From the NCBI RefSeq assembly GCF_021155775.2, contig NC_060238.1:519001-583000 (forward strand): DNA of 64,000 nucleotides, read 5' to 3'. The translations under genes were made by a program, and so were the position numbers. Below are positions 46,824 to 60,042 of this stretch, one piece after another; position 1 is the first letter of the stretch; every line of letters begins with the position of its first letter. Source of the DNA: Neodiprion pinetum (taxonomy: Eukaryota > Arthropoda > Insecta > Hymenoptera > Diprionidae). The notes below the pieces were generated by a model. The model was not told where the DNA came from and made no database searches. It saw only the letters and a list, made by a program, of their open reading frames with translations.

Positions 46824-47785
46824 TGTCAACCGTCCCACTTTCAATATCGCCAGCAATAATTCAATTCAAATGAACACGGCCTATCGACAACCAAAAACTG
46901 AACGCTTGCATTGGCAAGCACATGGTTTTTAGGTTAGGTTCCGTTGAGACAGCAGCACTGCGAACGAGGCGGCGGAGAAGGTTGGCACCAATGGATACCA
47001 AACATAGCAGACGACAAAGAGCGGGGAGCGTCGCCTTATTTGAAAACGAAATTGACACAGCGTATACGTTGCGGCATCTCCTCGAATGCACAGCGATCTC
47101 CGCGAAGCGAGGAAAGATTCGAGAATTTCACGGAGAATGATCCTTGTAAAAGTTATTGACGGAGCTGGTCTTGTCGATTGATGAATCGGACGAAACAGTT
47201 TTTTCCGAGCAGCTGCGATATTCCTGTCGACTAGGATGCGGCCAGAAGGAGGTGGTCGGTCATTACGAAACGGGCGAGTGGTACGATCAGTATCGTTCGA
47301 GCGACAGCGGCTGCTCGTTGACGCGACGAGGGACGGTTAAACGGTCGTCAACATGTGTGACAGGAAGAAGGAAGGAGCGATTAAATCAATTAGTAATTCA
47401 ACCATCTGTTGAGAAAATATCCGGTTGCAGAGCGATATTATGTAGGATTGCCCGGTGTTGGCAGAGTGTCGGTCGGCTGGGGTGTGCGCGCGCACCAACA
47501 ACACTGGAGCGAGCCGCGACGATCAGCTCGCAGACAATTTCGCTGCGGGTTCGGATCTTGTACTCGGGACTCGGCGATTCCGCGATATTGCATGGTGGTG
47601 GTGGTGATGGTGATGGTGGTGGTGGTGGTGTTGTTAAGAAAACAGTAACCACATTCTCGTCGTCGTTCGATCGAAGAGCCGGGATTGGTATAATCGCGGA
47701 TCAATCGACGGTTAACTAAAATAGGAAAGGAAACACCCATTTCCTCGATTCTCATGAACTCCACCGTCGTTTCTCTAGTGGTAAG
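46824..47785. promoter_or_regulatory. Shared divergent promoter region, UTP25/WDR20
   Basis: 962 bp lie between two divergent housekeeping starts. A (GGT)n-type run occurs near 47594-47632. Short frames here are unsupported. The 3' half probably contains the long GC-rich WDR20 5' UTR. Confidence 0.45.
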
Positions 47786-50700
47786 ATGGCGGTGCAGCTC
47801 GATGGAGGGGGGAAGGACGACTTGAAAACACAATTTGTCACGCGAGAAGGAACGTACAAACTGATGACCCTCTCGGAGTACTCCCGACCTAACAGGGTGG
47901 GCTACACCAACAGCCAGGGCAGCGCCTCGGTCAGGGTGTCCTTCGTCACATTGCCCGATCCAGCCGATCCCACGGGAGCCCAGGGCCTCGGCGACCGCAT
48001 GTGCTTCAACTTTGGCAAAGAATTATACGTATACGTTTACCGTGGCGTCAAGAAGGTACCTCCTCTTCTGCCACCTCGTTAAACCTGCCCTATTATCCCT
48101 GCGACTCTTTCGGCGCTAACTTAACGATACATAACCTCAAACAGCCCCCCTCCCCCCTCCGCCTCGTCGTTCCGACTCCATCTTCGCAACCACCACCACC
48201 ACAACTCTCCAACCTCGTCATATTCTTCGCATTTCTACTTCACTTCGACTTTATCTATGTTACATTTACATTTACGTTCACTTTTAGTTCATCCTATGCT
48301 TTGTTGGCCTGTGTTATGCTGGTGAAAAAATTGATCAATGATAACACTAATAGAAACATGCAAACTTTTGTCAGGTTTCCTAATCTTGGCACACAGCTAC
48401 GATTGCTTGGTTCTGAAATACAAATTCATTTTATAAGAGCTTAGGAACCGTTTTCTGAATAATTCTCATTCAAAATCTATCTCAAAGTATAATAGCAACT
48501 GTTTCAGGCTGTGGATCTCAACAAACCTGTTGACAAAAAGCTCTACAAAGGAACAAATCCAACCTGCCATAACTTCAACCAAACTACAGCCACTGCAGAC
48601 AGCGCGCCACTGCTCGTCGGATTTTCCACAGGACAGATTCAGCTCATAGATCCAATTAAAAAGGAGCTTAGCAAACTTTACAATGAAGAGGTATGCATAA
48701 CAGATCAATTCAAATGAAAAGCAAAAATCCATCCTATCCTGATGAGCAATATTCATTTCAATAACTGGGCAGCCAAAGCTAGGCACATTCTACGAGTAAA
48801 GGCTAGCTAAGGGCTCTTTGTCAGGCTTATTGCTGATTGCTGAATGACTGAGATACAGCACCGTTATTTTGCCGGCACGTGATAACCAGGCAATTAGCAA
48901 CAGACACGTAATATGCTATCTGTCGCGACAAGTGAGAGTTTTTTTTGCTTTATTATCTGCCACAGATGGCTCCGCTTAACCCTACATCATTCAAGGTTGG
49001 CAGTACTGTTGTAACGCAATTATAACTTGATGAAATAATTAAACAGGCATTACATACTGTGTTATGCAATACTCCGCTTATCTCTCCGATCACTGACAAT
49101 GCGCCAAGATACTAAGATCTCTGCGTATATTAAAGCTGTAATCTATTCGTATTTATTAGCTATGTTGTTATTCTCTACCAGTTGTAAAACCCTTTGACGA
49201 ATATATATGGCAAGGACTCGAGTTATTTAATTTACTGGGAAGATGTTGACATTAGTTGAAAGATAAACGCGACAAAGAATAATCAGCAACTGATGTTTGT
49301 AATTTCAGAGGCTAATCGACAAGAGTAAAGTGACCTGCATCAAATGGGTTCCGGGATCGAGCAATCTATTCCTGGTTTCGCATAGCTCTGGCCAACTGTA
49401 CCTGTACAACGAAGAGCTGCTTTGTGGAACGACACCGCCTCATTATCAGCCGTTCAAATCAGGGGATGGCTATGCGATTCACACATGCAAAACAAAGTCC
49501 ACAAGAAACCCCCTGTACCGATGGGTGATCGGCGCTGAGGGATGCTGTATAAATGAATTTGCATTCAGTCCCTGTGGCTCTAATTTGGCTGTGGTATCCC
49601 AGGATGGCTTCCTACGAGTTTTTCACTACGATACGATGGAACTAGTGGGATCGGCGAGGAGCTACTTTGGAGGATTCTTGTGCGTCTGTTGGTCACCGGA
49701 TGGACGATACGTCGTAGTAGGAGGAGAAGATGATCTGGTGACGATATGGAGCTTCAATGAGAAAAGAGTCGTGGCCAGGGGCCAGGGTCATCACAGTTGG
49801 GTCAGTGTGGTCGCGTTCGATCCCTACACAACGTCCTACGGGGATCACGATCCAGATTTCAGTGGTTCCGACGACGAATCCATGCCTCACACTAATCACA
49901 ATAATCACTTTCATGAGAAGCCCAACAGATTGTCGACAGTCTCTCAAGGTATTCATTCCAATAGAAATTCGTGCGGGTCGGAGCTAAGGGTGTCCGGAGG
50001 AACCTGCTACAGGCTGGGAAGTGTCTCCCAGGACACTCAACTCTGTCTATGGGATATAACCGAAGACGTTCTTCGGCCGCCAGTCAGTGCCAAGCAAAGG
50101 ACGTCGACCGCAGGTTCGGGGACATTTTCGTCATCGGGAACATTTACAAGCGGGAATGGAGCAACGTCCAATCATAATTCCAACAATGCCAAGCATAACA
50201 ATTTGAATAATATAGGTTTTAAAGAGAGCGCGAGTGGTAACAATGAAAGTAGTAATAATAGTATTAGCACCAATGCGGCAGTGTCTACCGTGAATTCATT
50301 GACTCAAAGGCTGGCGGGCTTGGGTTTCGGGGAGAGGAAAGGTGACAATCACAAAAGAAACTTTAGCCTAACGATGAGAGGAAGTGGAACGAGCAACAAC
50401 GCGATACAAAATAATAGTGGGGAGAAATCTGGTAGTAACTCAAATTCTAGTAATTCAAACAGTGTTGGCGGGGGTCTAGGTACGAATAAAAAGTCCGGCG
50501 GTACGATGGACGATCCTATGAGATTGATAGGGACCGCCTGGTGTCCACGTTTCGACGAGTGCCCTGTTCTAGAACCATTGGTGTGCAAGAAACTGGCCCA
50601 CGAGAGGCTGACTGAATTAGTGTTTAGAGAAGATTGTTTCGTGACAGCATGTCAGGACGGATATGTCTACACGTGGGCGAGACCTGGCCACATGGTAGGT

Positions 50701-52357
50701 CCTCTGACGATAAGCAGCACCCTCCACAGGCCCCATCACCACACCAATCCTCATACCAACGCCAATTCTAATCGACCAAATGATCTCTGATGTAACCCAT
50801 CTTTTATTGTTATTAAAACTCTATCGAATCGAGTTTATTAACTAATTATTAATCAATTAATTTGTATATACTAGAGATAGCTCAGGTCCGTAACTATATT
50901 GTTGGACAAATAATCAAAGGCCTGTAACTATTTTATCGAAGCCCTTGAAATTTATCTGATAACGACAAGCAGTAACTAACGTGACGGTCGTTGATGAAAA
51001 TAAAAGGAACTAGAAAAATGTTACAGAACTTTCAACTATACTTTAATTCAGTCCATACTGTATATGAATACAAATATTTACGAAGGAGCACGGATTGCGT
51101 GTGATACTGTCTCGTTTGGACGTTAATTGAAACATACTCGAAATTATCTGTTTTAGTCAGGCAGCGCGAGAGTTAGAGTCTGAGTATTAGAAAATCTCCA
51201 CTACATGTTTTAATTTTGGTTGCAAAATTTGAGCTCTATTCTTGAACTAAGTAAAATTCACTTGACTAAACATCCAGTTTTCGTCTGAACGCAGTATTAT
51301 CCCGACGCCCCTATCCTAATCAATGCGTTGAATTGAATATGTCAAAAAAAGAAGAGAAATGAGGAAGGAGGAAAATTGAAATCACGTTAAAAGAAGTCTA
51401 AATTATAGATTATATTTATGTCCGGTTTGCATCTCTGAGAGTGATATTGTTTATGCCCAGTAGAGGTCTGGTAGCCGGGCAGGTCCCACCCTCTCTCTCC
51501 CCGCTCTCCTATTTTCCGCAGGCCCGTGTAAAGTGTTACTAGCTTAGCTTAGCCAATCGTAGTAAAGCAATGAATTACATAGCGAGACTATTGTCCCAGA
51601 ATATTAATAATGTGACGTTTATTCCTTTGTTGGAAACGATGAATTGCCTTGTTGTAAAATAAAGCAAAAAGTTGAATGAAAAACTGCTGCTTGCTTCCTG
51701 CTTGAACTTACGTCTCATTTTCTCCATCTGTTTCCTATTTTTAATTTCACTTTTATCCCTTACTTAACAAAGTTGCGTTCCTGCCGAATAGAAACATGCC
51801 GCTTATTCATATACCCAGATTTCAACAAATGTTAGCCTTTTGGTACAAAAACTTCACCTGTCTCACCAAACGTTTCCTTTGCTTGTACACCGATGCCGCT
51901 ATTTAGATCTGTGTTAATTTTTCTTTCATAAAAAAATTAATATTCCCCGCGTTGCTTTTGGCTGACCCAAGAGGCCACGGATGCTGCCCTGAGTTTGCGC
52001 ATGGTACGTACAAGACTTTAAATTTGTTTGATCCAGCTTTTAGCTTTTCCTATATTGCTAATTGGAGATTTTCATAGCCGGTAGTCTCAAAAACAAAAAA
52101 AAAAAAAAACCCAGTAGCGTTATTTTATCGAGTAAAGTTAACGCGTTGTTTTTTTTTCTTGTATCTTCCACAGTATGAGGTTCTAACTTCGAGGTACATT
52201 CAATAATCCAGAGCATAAGCTTTAATAGTCATCACATCACATCAATGATCGACGATCCGGTCTAAGTTGATAAATTGAATTTCAGGGAAGCATAGGACAA
52301 ATGGGAGCAGCTTTTCACGTAACGAGCCTAGTGGACGATGGCGGTACTATAGTGTAG
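47786..52357 (+). CDS. WDR20: WD repeat-containing protein 20 (WDR20), long-tail isoform
   Basis: Exons 47786-48055, 48508-48690, 49309-50694 and 52286-52357 join in phase 0 and code 636 residues. The protein starts MAVQLDGGGKDDLKTQFVTR. WD-repeat segments are visible: APLLVGFSTGQIQLIDP, VTCIKWVPGSSNLFLVSHSS, INEFAFSPCGSNLAVVSQDG, FLCVCWSPDGRYVVVGGEDD, then GSVSQDTQLCLWDI and FVTACQDGYVYTWARPG near the end. An Asn/Ser/Gly-rich insert of ~150 residues lies between the last repeats. WDR20 binds and activates the USP12/USP46 deubiquitinases. The last exon (GSIGQMGAAFHVTSL..TIV) is alternative. If its donor is ignored, the frame reads on to a stop at 50790. AATAAA at 52962-52967. Confidence 0.9.
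50695..50790 (+). CDS. WDR20: WDR20 alternative C-terminus by intron read-through
   Basis: If the CATG|GTAGGT donor at 50694 is not used, the frame continues VGPLTISSTLHRPHHHTNPH and stops TGA at 50788-50790. The His/Asn-rich tail looks low complexity. AATAAA at 51658-51663 could end this shorter mRNA. Confidence 0.5.
   Translation, partial: VGPLTISSTLHRPHHHTNPHTNANSNRPNDL
50791..52285 (+). other. Last intron of WDR20 / 3' UTR of the short form
   Basis: No coding exon is seen. It carries AATAAA at 51658-51663 and ends in a standard acceptor at 52284-52285. Confidence 0.6.
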
Positions 52358-54943
52358 CCACGGATGAACATCAACCAAACTTTCCCTGGGACAAGTTTAT
52401 CATCCTACATCGAAACGCCACACTTTTGCCAGCAGAATATTACACTCCATTCCACTGCAGTTGTTACTTTACAATCAAGTATTATAACTCTAAAAGACTA
52501 TTTTAAATTGATTCAAGTCCTATGCTATACATGTAGTATTATATACAAATCAAGTACGTCATTTCTTGTTCTCTTTCGATTAATCTAAATTCAGTTAAGA
52601 TTTTCAATGGAATCTTCGATTTAATTTACATATGGTTTCATCAATGACCACATCGCGTGAAGCATGAAAAAGCTGCTATCGTTTCGTCTACCGATGATTA
52701 ATCGTTGGGTCTAAGATCGAATTTTTAGTTGTCGATAGAAAACTTGAAATTCAGCACCATTTTCTCGTATAGGTAGATCACTTTTGTTACGATTATAGAA
52801 AACTAAATTTTGTCAGTGCATTGTCAATCTCGTATATTCTCATTTGTTTTTTAATCAATTAGCCAAAAAACTGTGTATGCAAAGCTCGGAAGTTCCTTTA
52901 GTAACTAGAATTTGAGATATAATTGTATGAGTGAGCGCAGCTGGGTGTCAAGCCAAAAAGTAATAAATATTGCAATTACAACTTGTCCGATAAAGTTATG
53001 CACTGTGTTGTAGGACAGATCGATTTAGCAAATCTAATATTCCACGTGGTGATACTGTACATTTTCAAGTACCCTAGTGCAAATTTGTCTCAAAGACAAA
53101 GATTTTACATAAATTCAGTATTAGGTTTTGAATTAGGTATAATATGCCTGCACGTTATTCCACGATACATTGGGTAAGTTGATTTTTCAAGTGAATTAGC
53201 ATTGCAATGAATACGGTGATGCGAAAATAAAGACTTTAAACCGCAGTAAATTGTATGTTGGGCATATGCGCATATTACGTACAACTTGTATAAATTTACT
53301 TGTACAATTACGAAAACTTGATAAATTTCGTTGTAAGTTTATTAAAAAAATAACTAGTTTTGTTGCAAAATTTATTTTGCTACCACCGTCGACATATACG
53401 AGAGATTATACATATATACGACTGCGCAACGAGCATGATTAGCGAATTTTCATTTGTACGATAATATGCATACATTATTATGTGTACATTCTTTACGATC
53501 ACTATAAATCAGAGCATTTAATTCTCAACTCGACGTTGTATCTTGTTAATATTTTCTCATCAATGACCCAACCCATATTTTCTGCAGCATGGATTCCTAT
53601 TCCATTTATAGCCAGTACTATAAAGTTTTTTTGAAAATGCAACGCCAAGCAGAATTATATTTGATAGATTTTTATTTGCAGCAACTCACATATGTCTCGT
53701 TCGTTGATCTCTGCTCAGGATAAGTGATTATGTATTATCCGTTACGTTCTCTCCATGTTTCAAACCGCACATTGTTCCAACACATCACACACAAAATGCA
53801 ACACACCATAGTGATCCGCGGTAACTTTTCATAGAAGGGAATTCAAAGAAATCGACTTTCAAAGCACACACGTTCAACAGTTTTTAGGAGAAATTCACTC
53901 ACGGACTCAGCGGACCGATCACTAATACCCGATATTCTAGTCGTTAACAATAAAATGAAAAGTCGAAGACACTACCGAAACGGTTCCCGCCTGAATATTA
54001 CTTAGCAGCATTTTTAAATAAATGAACGTCGTGTCGGTGGATGGCCGTATTCAAAACGTCCGTTTATGCGGATCATATTGAAGTTAGTAACGTTATCGTA
54101 ACGATTCATGACGACGAAAAACCGTTATTTCGCGATTTTAGAATTTTCTGGAATTCAGTAAACCGCAATGAAACAAAACACACTCATATTTCGAAATCTT
54201 GGTGGTTCCTTAAAAATCATTGTAAAATCAAAAGAATAGTGATTTTTTCCCGTTACCAACTTCAATTTTATTGTTTATGCGATATCGTTGTGAAAATAGA
54301 CTACGAATTTTAATACGCGTATAACAAATAATGCAAAGCCGTATATCCTTGCGTGATGTCGAATTTTGTTACTTGAAAATCAACAAGCCTAGTTGATGCA
54401 CGTAGTTGTTGTGGCGGGAACACTGATCTCTATATAACACAAACATGGATCAAGATGGCCGGGCGATAGGTCGATTCGATATTTTCGGCGGAATTTACTA
54501 CAAAGCTAGTAGTACAAAGAAAATCACGAAACACTAAGCCAAAACACTTGGTCCAAACTACGTGCAGTCGAGCGGAAGTCGCGACAACCGGATGATAGCC
54601 CGCGCAGCACACCGGCAATGATAAATCGACTCGCGACTAATGTCACACCGGTCTGGTTTTGTTTACATGCGGGACCCGTGCGCTCATCGAAAATGTGACG
54701 AAACGCAGGTAGGTTGAGGTTTATGTATAATGTTTGAATTTTGCATGATTGACCCTCAATTTTTTTCTTTTTTTCTATGCCCACATCCCTCGCAATGAGA
54801 TTCAAATTTTTATGCACAAAAGAAAATCTGTCTTTATAATTCTGATGTTTTTATTATATCTGTCAAAATTTCAAGCTGTGACATTTTGGCTTTTTGCTAA
54901 ATAAATTTCACGCGTTTATATATTCCTCAGTTTACTGACCAAC
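52358..54943. other. Intergenic region
   Basis: WDR20 3' UTR with AATAAA at 52962-52967, then AT-rich sequence. A 90-codon frame at 54041-54313 has an ATG but no other support. The last few hundred bases are the APLF promoter region. Confidence 0.5.
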
Positions 54944-56779
54944 ATGAAGAAATTTCAGATCGTACGGGTAAACAGCGATTCTGTTCACAAGGCTGAATTG
55001 CAAACTGGTGCCAATGAAATCGATGTCAGAGTTCTTACTGGGGTAAAAAACAGTGGGCCTCATTCTTTAATATTTAAGCAACTAAACATTGCCAGTGAAC
55101 AAGCAGTAATAGTGGTTGTATGGAAAAAAAACACACCTCTCTCTACACACTTTCGTTGTAATTATAACTAGAATATTCAACTTCTCAGTGCAAGGACGAA
55201 GACGTCCGGAAGCACGCCATTACTATTGATGTTACAGCTGAAGGAGATATGACAATAAGTCCGGTATGCACAAATACTTTGTTTAGATATTAATCTTTCC
55301 TTACAGTCAAACCTTTGAATCCAGGTAAAAACTCCCGAATCTCTAAAATTATTGGATATGGCCAAGAGTTATTCACTCGAAACAATACGACATTACCTTT
55401 TCTTATTTTTCATCCACAAGTTGACCTCGTGCTACAAGAAATCACCTGGTTCATCCGGATGGGTACAACTTGAGGTGGGTTCAACGGTTCCCATTCACGT
55501 GGGGGATCTTTTTTCTTTGCTGAGCGACAAACACTGGTTCAAGGTTGTTCACGTTGACGCAACTATGGAGGATAATGAATCTGGATGTAAGCGAAAGGTG
55601 GGTAGTGGCTATCTTGCTATTCTTTCGAACATGTTCTTATCATGTTTTATGAGTCAATGAAATAAATTTTACCAGTCATTCGAGAAGTCGACTGACGAAC
55701 CGTCTGAGAAAAAAAATCGACTAGATGGAAGCATAGAGGCAATATTATCCCCGAATGGAAATCTTGACGCTGTTCCTAGTAGTATAGGGGTGGATCCAGG
55801 GCAGGAGGAATTCAATCCTTTGGACTACGAGGACACAGCTATTGTGGCTGTCGAACAAACTACAAATGATATCTATGGAGCTAGGTTTTCATTATTGCTT
55901 TACTATTATGGTCATGAATATATATATTACTTGGAGAAAATTTTTTTGAACGATTCGAGTAGCAATACTAACGATCAGCTTTTTTATTTCCAAGTGTACC
56001 GGAGGGGGGAAAAATGGTGGATGAGGCATTAGCGACGAGGCCACAAGCTTCCAGTGCGAAAAGTATGACTGAATCTGATGAACAGGATTATTCGCCAACC
56101 CCTGCAGCTGCTAAAACAGCAGAGATTCCAACAGAGGATAGGAGTGCTGCAGAGTGTGCAGAGGTTATAGGTCTCGACGAGGCTGCAAAGAAAATAAAAT
56201 GGGACTGTGGGCAACACTTTAGCGATCGTAACGAACAAATTACTGCCAATTCAAATAGAGCACCAGATACAGACCAACATACTACCGTCTCTACATCCAA
56301 TACTGATACAGCTGTAAATGTGGCTGCTACAGTCTCATCCTCTCCTACGAGGAACAGATGCACATACGGGACTAAATGTTACAGGTATTATCATGCATTA
56401 CATTTTCCTCGGATTCTGAAAGCATTTGAAATTGTAAATAGTGATGTCAGTGATCGAGAGAAATCTGCGTTACAGAAAAAATGAGGAACACAGGGCACAG
56501 TTCAGCCACCCTGGTGATTCGGATTATGCCGCTTTGGACGATAGGCCGGAATGCCGTTATGGAGTACGATGTTACAGAAAGAATCCACAGCATAGGAAAG
56601 ATTTCAAACATACGATTCAGCGGAGGAGGCGACCCCAGACGCCGATACGAGCAAAGACTCCTGAAACAACATCTGCTACAGATCAATCATCTCCAGAGGA
56701 ATCTATCGACGAATCAGAGTACGAACCTTCATTTTGTACAGATAGTTCGGATGAAGCAAAAAGTGATTGGGATAAGTAA
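54944..56779 (+). CDS. APLF: Aprataxin and PNK-like factor (APLF)
   Basis: Six exons (54944-55042, 55189-55263, 55421-55597, 55676-55884, 55995-56384, 56476-56779) join with matched phases and code 417 residues. The N-terminal ~110 residues are a divergent FHA domain (KHAITIDVTAEGDMTISP, then GSTVPIHVGDLFSLLSDKHW). A disordered acidic/Ser middle follows, then two PBZ poly(ADP-ribose)-binding fingers at ~310-360: CTYGTKCYRKNEEHRAQFSH and CRYGVRCYRKNPQHRKDFKH, with the family linker HPGDSDY. It ends in an acidic tail (SDEAKSDWDK). APLF acts in non-homologous end joining and as a histone chaperone recruited by PAR. One intron cuts the first PBZ finger inside CYR. The donor at 55885 (GTTTTC) is weak. 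Confidence 0.9.
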
Positions 56780-56872
56780 GGAGGCTGGTGCGACCTTCAG
56801 AGTGTTAATTCATATTGTACTTGTATTCAAATTGTCGGTGCTAGTGAAAAACTTGTACAAATGTATTTTAAT

Positions 56873-56878
56873 AATAAA
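56873..56878 (+). terminator. Poly(A) signal AATAAA
   Basis: A canonical hexamer 94 nt after the APLF stop, in the gap before convergent TSNAX. Confidence 0.6.
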
Positions 56879-57023
56879 TATCATTTTTTACTAACCATGT
56901 TGCCAAGTCTTTACAGATTCTTGTCACTTGATTGTTCAGTTCAATATTTGTACATATTTAAAAACTGGGAAAGTTCGCAGACATGCCATTCGGTACATTT
57001 ACTGATCTCGGCGATGTTAATGG

Positions 57024-58088
57024 CTAAAACGGATGATACCCTTCGTCATCTTCGGCTGCATATTCATTGGATGCTCCGATCGCTACGTCGGCAAGCATGT
57101 GTTTCGGTATCTCGGAGCCCCGTACCTTGACCGTATAGCAGACATTCTCCATCTTAATTAAACTCTGCTTCAACGTGTACAATTTCCTATTTATTTCTTT
57201 ACCGGACGAGCCGACGCAGCCAAGGAATCCGATGTAGATACTTCTGACAAAATTGCAGGTTTGGAAACAGCTGGCTATGTCACCTGATCCCAAATTGCTT
57301 ATACACTTTCGCATTAGCTCTCCAGTAAGATCGGCTATACCCAATATATACTCGTGTGGCGTTAGCATGGTTCTGATTTCTCTGGAAGTGTAAGCCGCTG
57401 GTTCCAGAGCTCCATCCCAAGGGGTACTTTTTATTTCGCAAGGAACAACGTAGATCAGAGATCTCTCCAAGTCCTTCCAGTCATCCAGCTTATTGCTCTC
57501 GAGATATTGATAAAAGGTGACAGCCTCTATATATTCCTGAATACCTGCGGTATAAGCCCGCAAATACTGAAACGGGTTCTGTCCATCCAGCTCCTGAGCA
57601 ATACTTTTGAACAAAGTCTTAGCCAGAACGTCGAGCCGAGTCTTGGCCTCTCCGAGAACCGCGTCCCGTTTGCTCTCCTTATCGAACGTATGGAGAAGAA
57701 ATATAATTCTCTTACTCTCGATGGTGATGTCGCGGCTCAGTTTCACTACAGCCTCGTAACGATCATGTTTACTGTCCAATTCTGCGGCGTATACTCGAAA
57801 TTGCTTTATCACTAAAGAGTTTTCATTTATGTTCTCCAGTACCTCGCGCCCTTTGTCACCGACAAGAATCTTACTATTTTTGTGCCCAAAGTATTGGCCT
57901 CGATTTCTTCTCCCCCCACCCGAACCACCTGGAAATAATATATTCATAAGTGAAAACTGCGAAAATTAAGGGCAACAAGAGCCAGCGTACTTTTGACATT
58001 TCTCGGGCCGTGTTGTGTGGGAAGACTTGTCACCCTCTGACAAGCCGACAGCTATTATACATTATCACTCACCTCGACTATGCGACAT
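57024..58088 (-). CDS. TSNAX: Translin-associated protein X (Trax)
   Basis: Two exons on the minus strand, 58088-58073 (MSHSR) and 57928-57024, join in phase 1 and code 306 residues. A Gly/Arg-rich nuclear-signal-like N-terminus (GGSGGGRRNRG) is followed by the all-helical translin fold: RYEAVVKLSRDITIESKRII, NPFQYLRAYTAGIQEYIEAV, TPHEYILGIADLTGELMRKC and VRSIYIGFLGCVGSSGKEIN. It ends AAEDDEGYHPF. Trax is the catalytic partner of translin in C3PO. C3PO is an endoribonuclease that removes siRNA passenger strands and tRNA leaders. Acidic residues in the YIEAV helix fit its active site by family knowledge. It is divergent from ZFPL1. Confidence 0.95.
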
Positions 58089-58781
58089 CGTGATATAATT
58101 TCGATGCCGATTCTCCAATTCGCTCTCCGGTTACAGGGAAACTTTTCTCTGTTCTCGGTGTGATGGCACTCGAATGCACGGTAGCAAACAATAGCTTTAC
58201 CTTAACCAATACAATGCGGGCTCCGAATGCCTTGCAACAAATTACGACAATCTTATTTTATTACATTGCATTACGGCTTATCGCTGAGAGTTGTAAAACC
58301 GTCTGAAATCGCTACTTCGGCTCTAATCAAGTCTTTTGGCAGATGTTACGAATAAATAAGTAAATAAGTAAGCGTATTTCGTTAAGGAGTCGTAATGTTA
58401 CCGGTGTGTTTCCAGTGTGGCAAAATCCGTAGGCTATTATTGGTCGGAGCCGACGGCCGGCTGTCCGTGTGTGTTTGTGATGTCCTCACGGGGCTTTCGT
58501 GCTGTGCAAGGTGAGCTTTGGTTCGCCTCTTCCGTCAAATCCATAGCCTCAAGTGTCAGACGACGTGGCCGACGAAAACATGGCGATGGCAGTGTCAGCG
58601 CTCGAACTCTACCTTGGCGATGTGCAAGGCTGACGACAAAAGAATTCCAACCGAAAAAACGTTGAAGCGTAAATGTCCAGGGGTTACCTGGTCTCCCGGG
58701 ACTCACTCTCTACCTATGTAAATACATACCTGCGTAATTATTTATTTACAAAGCTGATCAGTCTTTTTGTAAGGCTTCAAA
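58089..58781. promoter_or_regulatory. Shared divergent promoter region, TSNAX/ZFPL1
   Basis: ~690 bp between the two start codons. A possible 5' UTR intron of ZFPL1 runs from a donor (GCAAGGTGAGC) near 58511 to an acceptor (TTTTTGTAAG) just before its ATG. No coding sequence. Confidence 0.45.
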
Positions 58782-60042
58782 ATGGGGTTGTGCAAATGTC
58801 CAAAGAGAAGAGTTACGAATCAGTTTTGTTTCGAGCACCGCGTCAACGTCTGCGAGCATTGCATGGTCACGAATCATCCCAAGGTAAGTGTCGTCCCTTT
58901 TCTATGATCAGCCGCAATTGCGCGGTCCATTCCTAGCCTCACTTTTCTCCAAGTTGACAAATGTTTAAACTGCACATGCCTTACAGTGTGTAATTCAGTC
59001 GTATCTTCACTGGCTGAAGGACAGCGACTACAGTCCGGCCTGCACCCTGTGCTCAGGAGCGTTGACGGATGGGGATTGCGTCAGGCTGACGTGCTACCAC
59101 ATCTTTCACTGGGCCTGCGTAGATGCCTATGCTAGAAATCTACCAGCTACAACTGCACCCGCGGGATACACGTGTCCAGTTTGCGGGATTGCCATTTTCC
59201 CACAGCCAAATCTAGTTTCCCCGGTCGCGGACGTCCTCAAGGAGAAACTCGCCGGAGTCAATTGGGCGAGGGCTGGTCTCGGCTTGCCATTGGTTGGTCA
59301 TCATTTTATTTGCACAGAAATTAATTTCTCCTGTGTTAGTTTAGATTTTACTATTGTGCATGGATGATTGAATTTCCCAAAGGCTTCTTGGGATTTCACA
59401 AAAATTCTACCTCTTGATCCGTCTCGTGACTTTAACAGAGATTCACTCTGAGGTTTAATTTTTTTTTAGTTGAGCGACGACAGGGAGCAAAAACCGACCC
59501 AGGAACGTAAGGTCTCGGTGACCGAGATGTCTACCTCTTACCAAAACCACACAGCTACAGCCTTGCCGAGTGTAGCGACCCCTCGGACTAGCAGCAATAT
59601 AAACTTGATCAATTCCGGCGGTAGCAGCAGCAGCAGCAGCAGCAGCATTCACTCGACAGTGCAGAAATCTGGACCCCCCTATTCCGTTGTGAATGTAGAA
59701 CCTTCGATGCCTTTTTCAAATCAGGCAAGCAAGAAAGTTTTCGAGGCGTACGATGACCCGAAGGACTTATCCTATGACCATGACGAAAACAAGTATCAGC
59801 GGAAATCCGCGATTGAATGGTTCATGAGATGGTGGAAATTAATTTCTAGAACTCCGGCACGCAGGCGAGGCTCCTCTGGATCGTTGTACAAGCGATATGT
59901 TGTGGTTACCGTACTGTTAGTCCTAGCATTTGTTGGTATAATTATGTTATTCTCGTGGCTTGGCAGAATAGCTACCGATGGAGACCCTAACTTTGATGTA
60001 AACAGGAACAATCTAGTGAGAGTTGAAAGGCGACAAGAATAG
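58782..60042 (+). CDS. ZFPL1: Zinc finger protein-like 1 (ZFPL1)
   Basis: Three exons (58782-58883, 58987-59292, 59470-60042) join in phase 0 and code 326 residues. The human protein is 310. The N-terminus is a B-box-like zinc module (MGLCKCPKRRVTNQFCFEHR, then VNVCEHCMVTNHPKC). A RING-type finger follows: CTLCSGALTDGDCVRLTCYH, IFHWACVDAYA and YTCPVCG. A Ser-rich linker leads to a single membrane helix near the C-terminus (YVVVTVLLVLAFVGIIMLFS), leaving a short lumenal tail. ZFPL1 is a cis-Golgi membrane protein that binds GM130 and helps keep cis-Golgi structure. Insect copies keep the same plan. AATAAA is at 60262-60267. Confidence 0.95.

Noticed and set aside
54041..54313. 90-codon plus frame with ATG
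   Set aside because: Composition is random-looking, with no nearby poly(A) signal and no domain, and it lies in AT-rich intergenic sequence.
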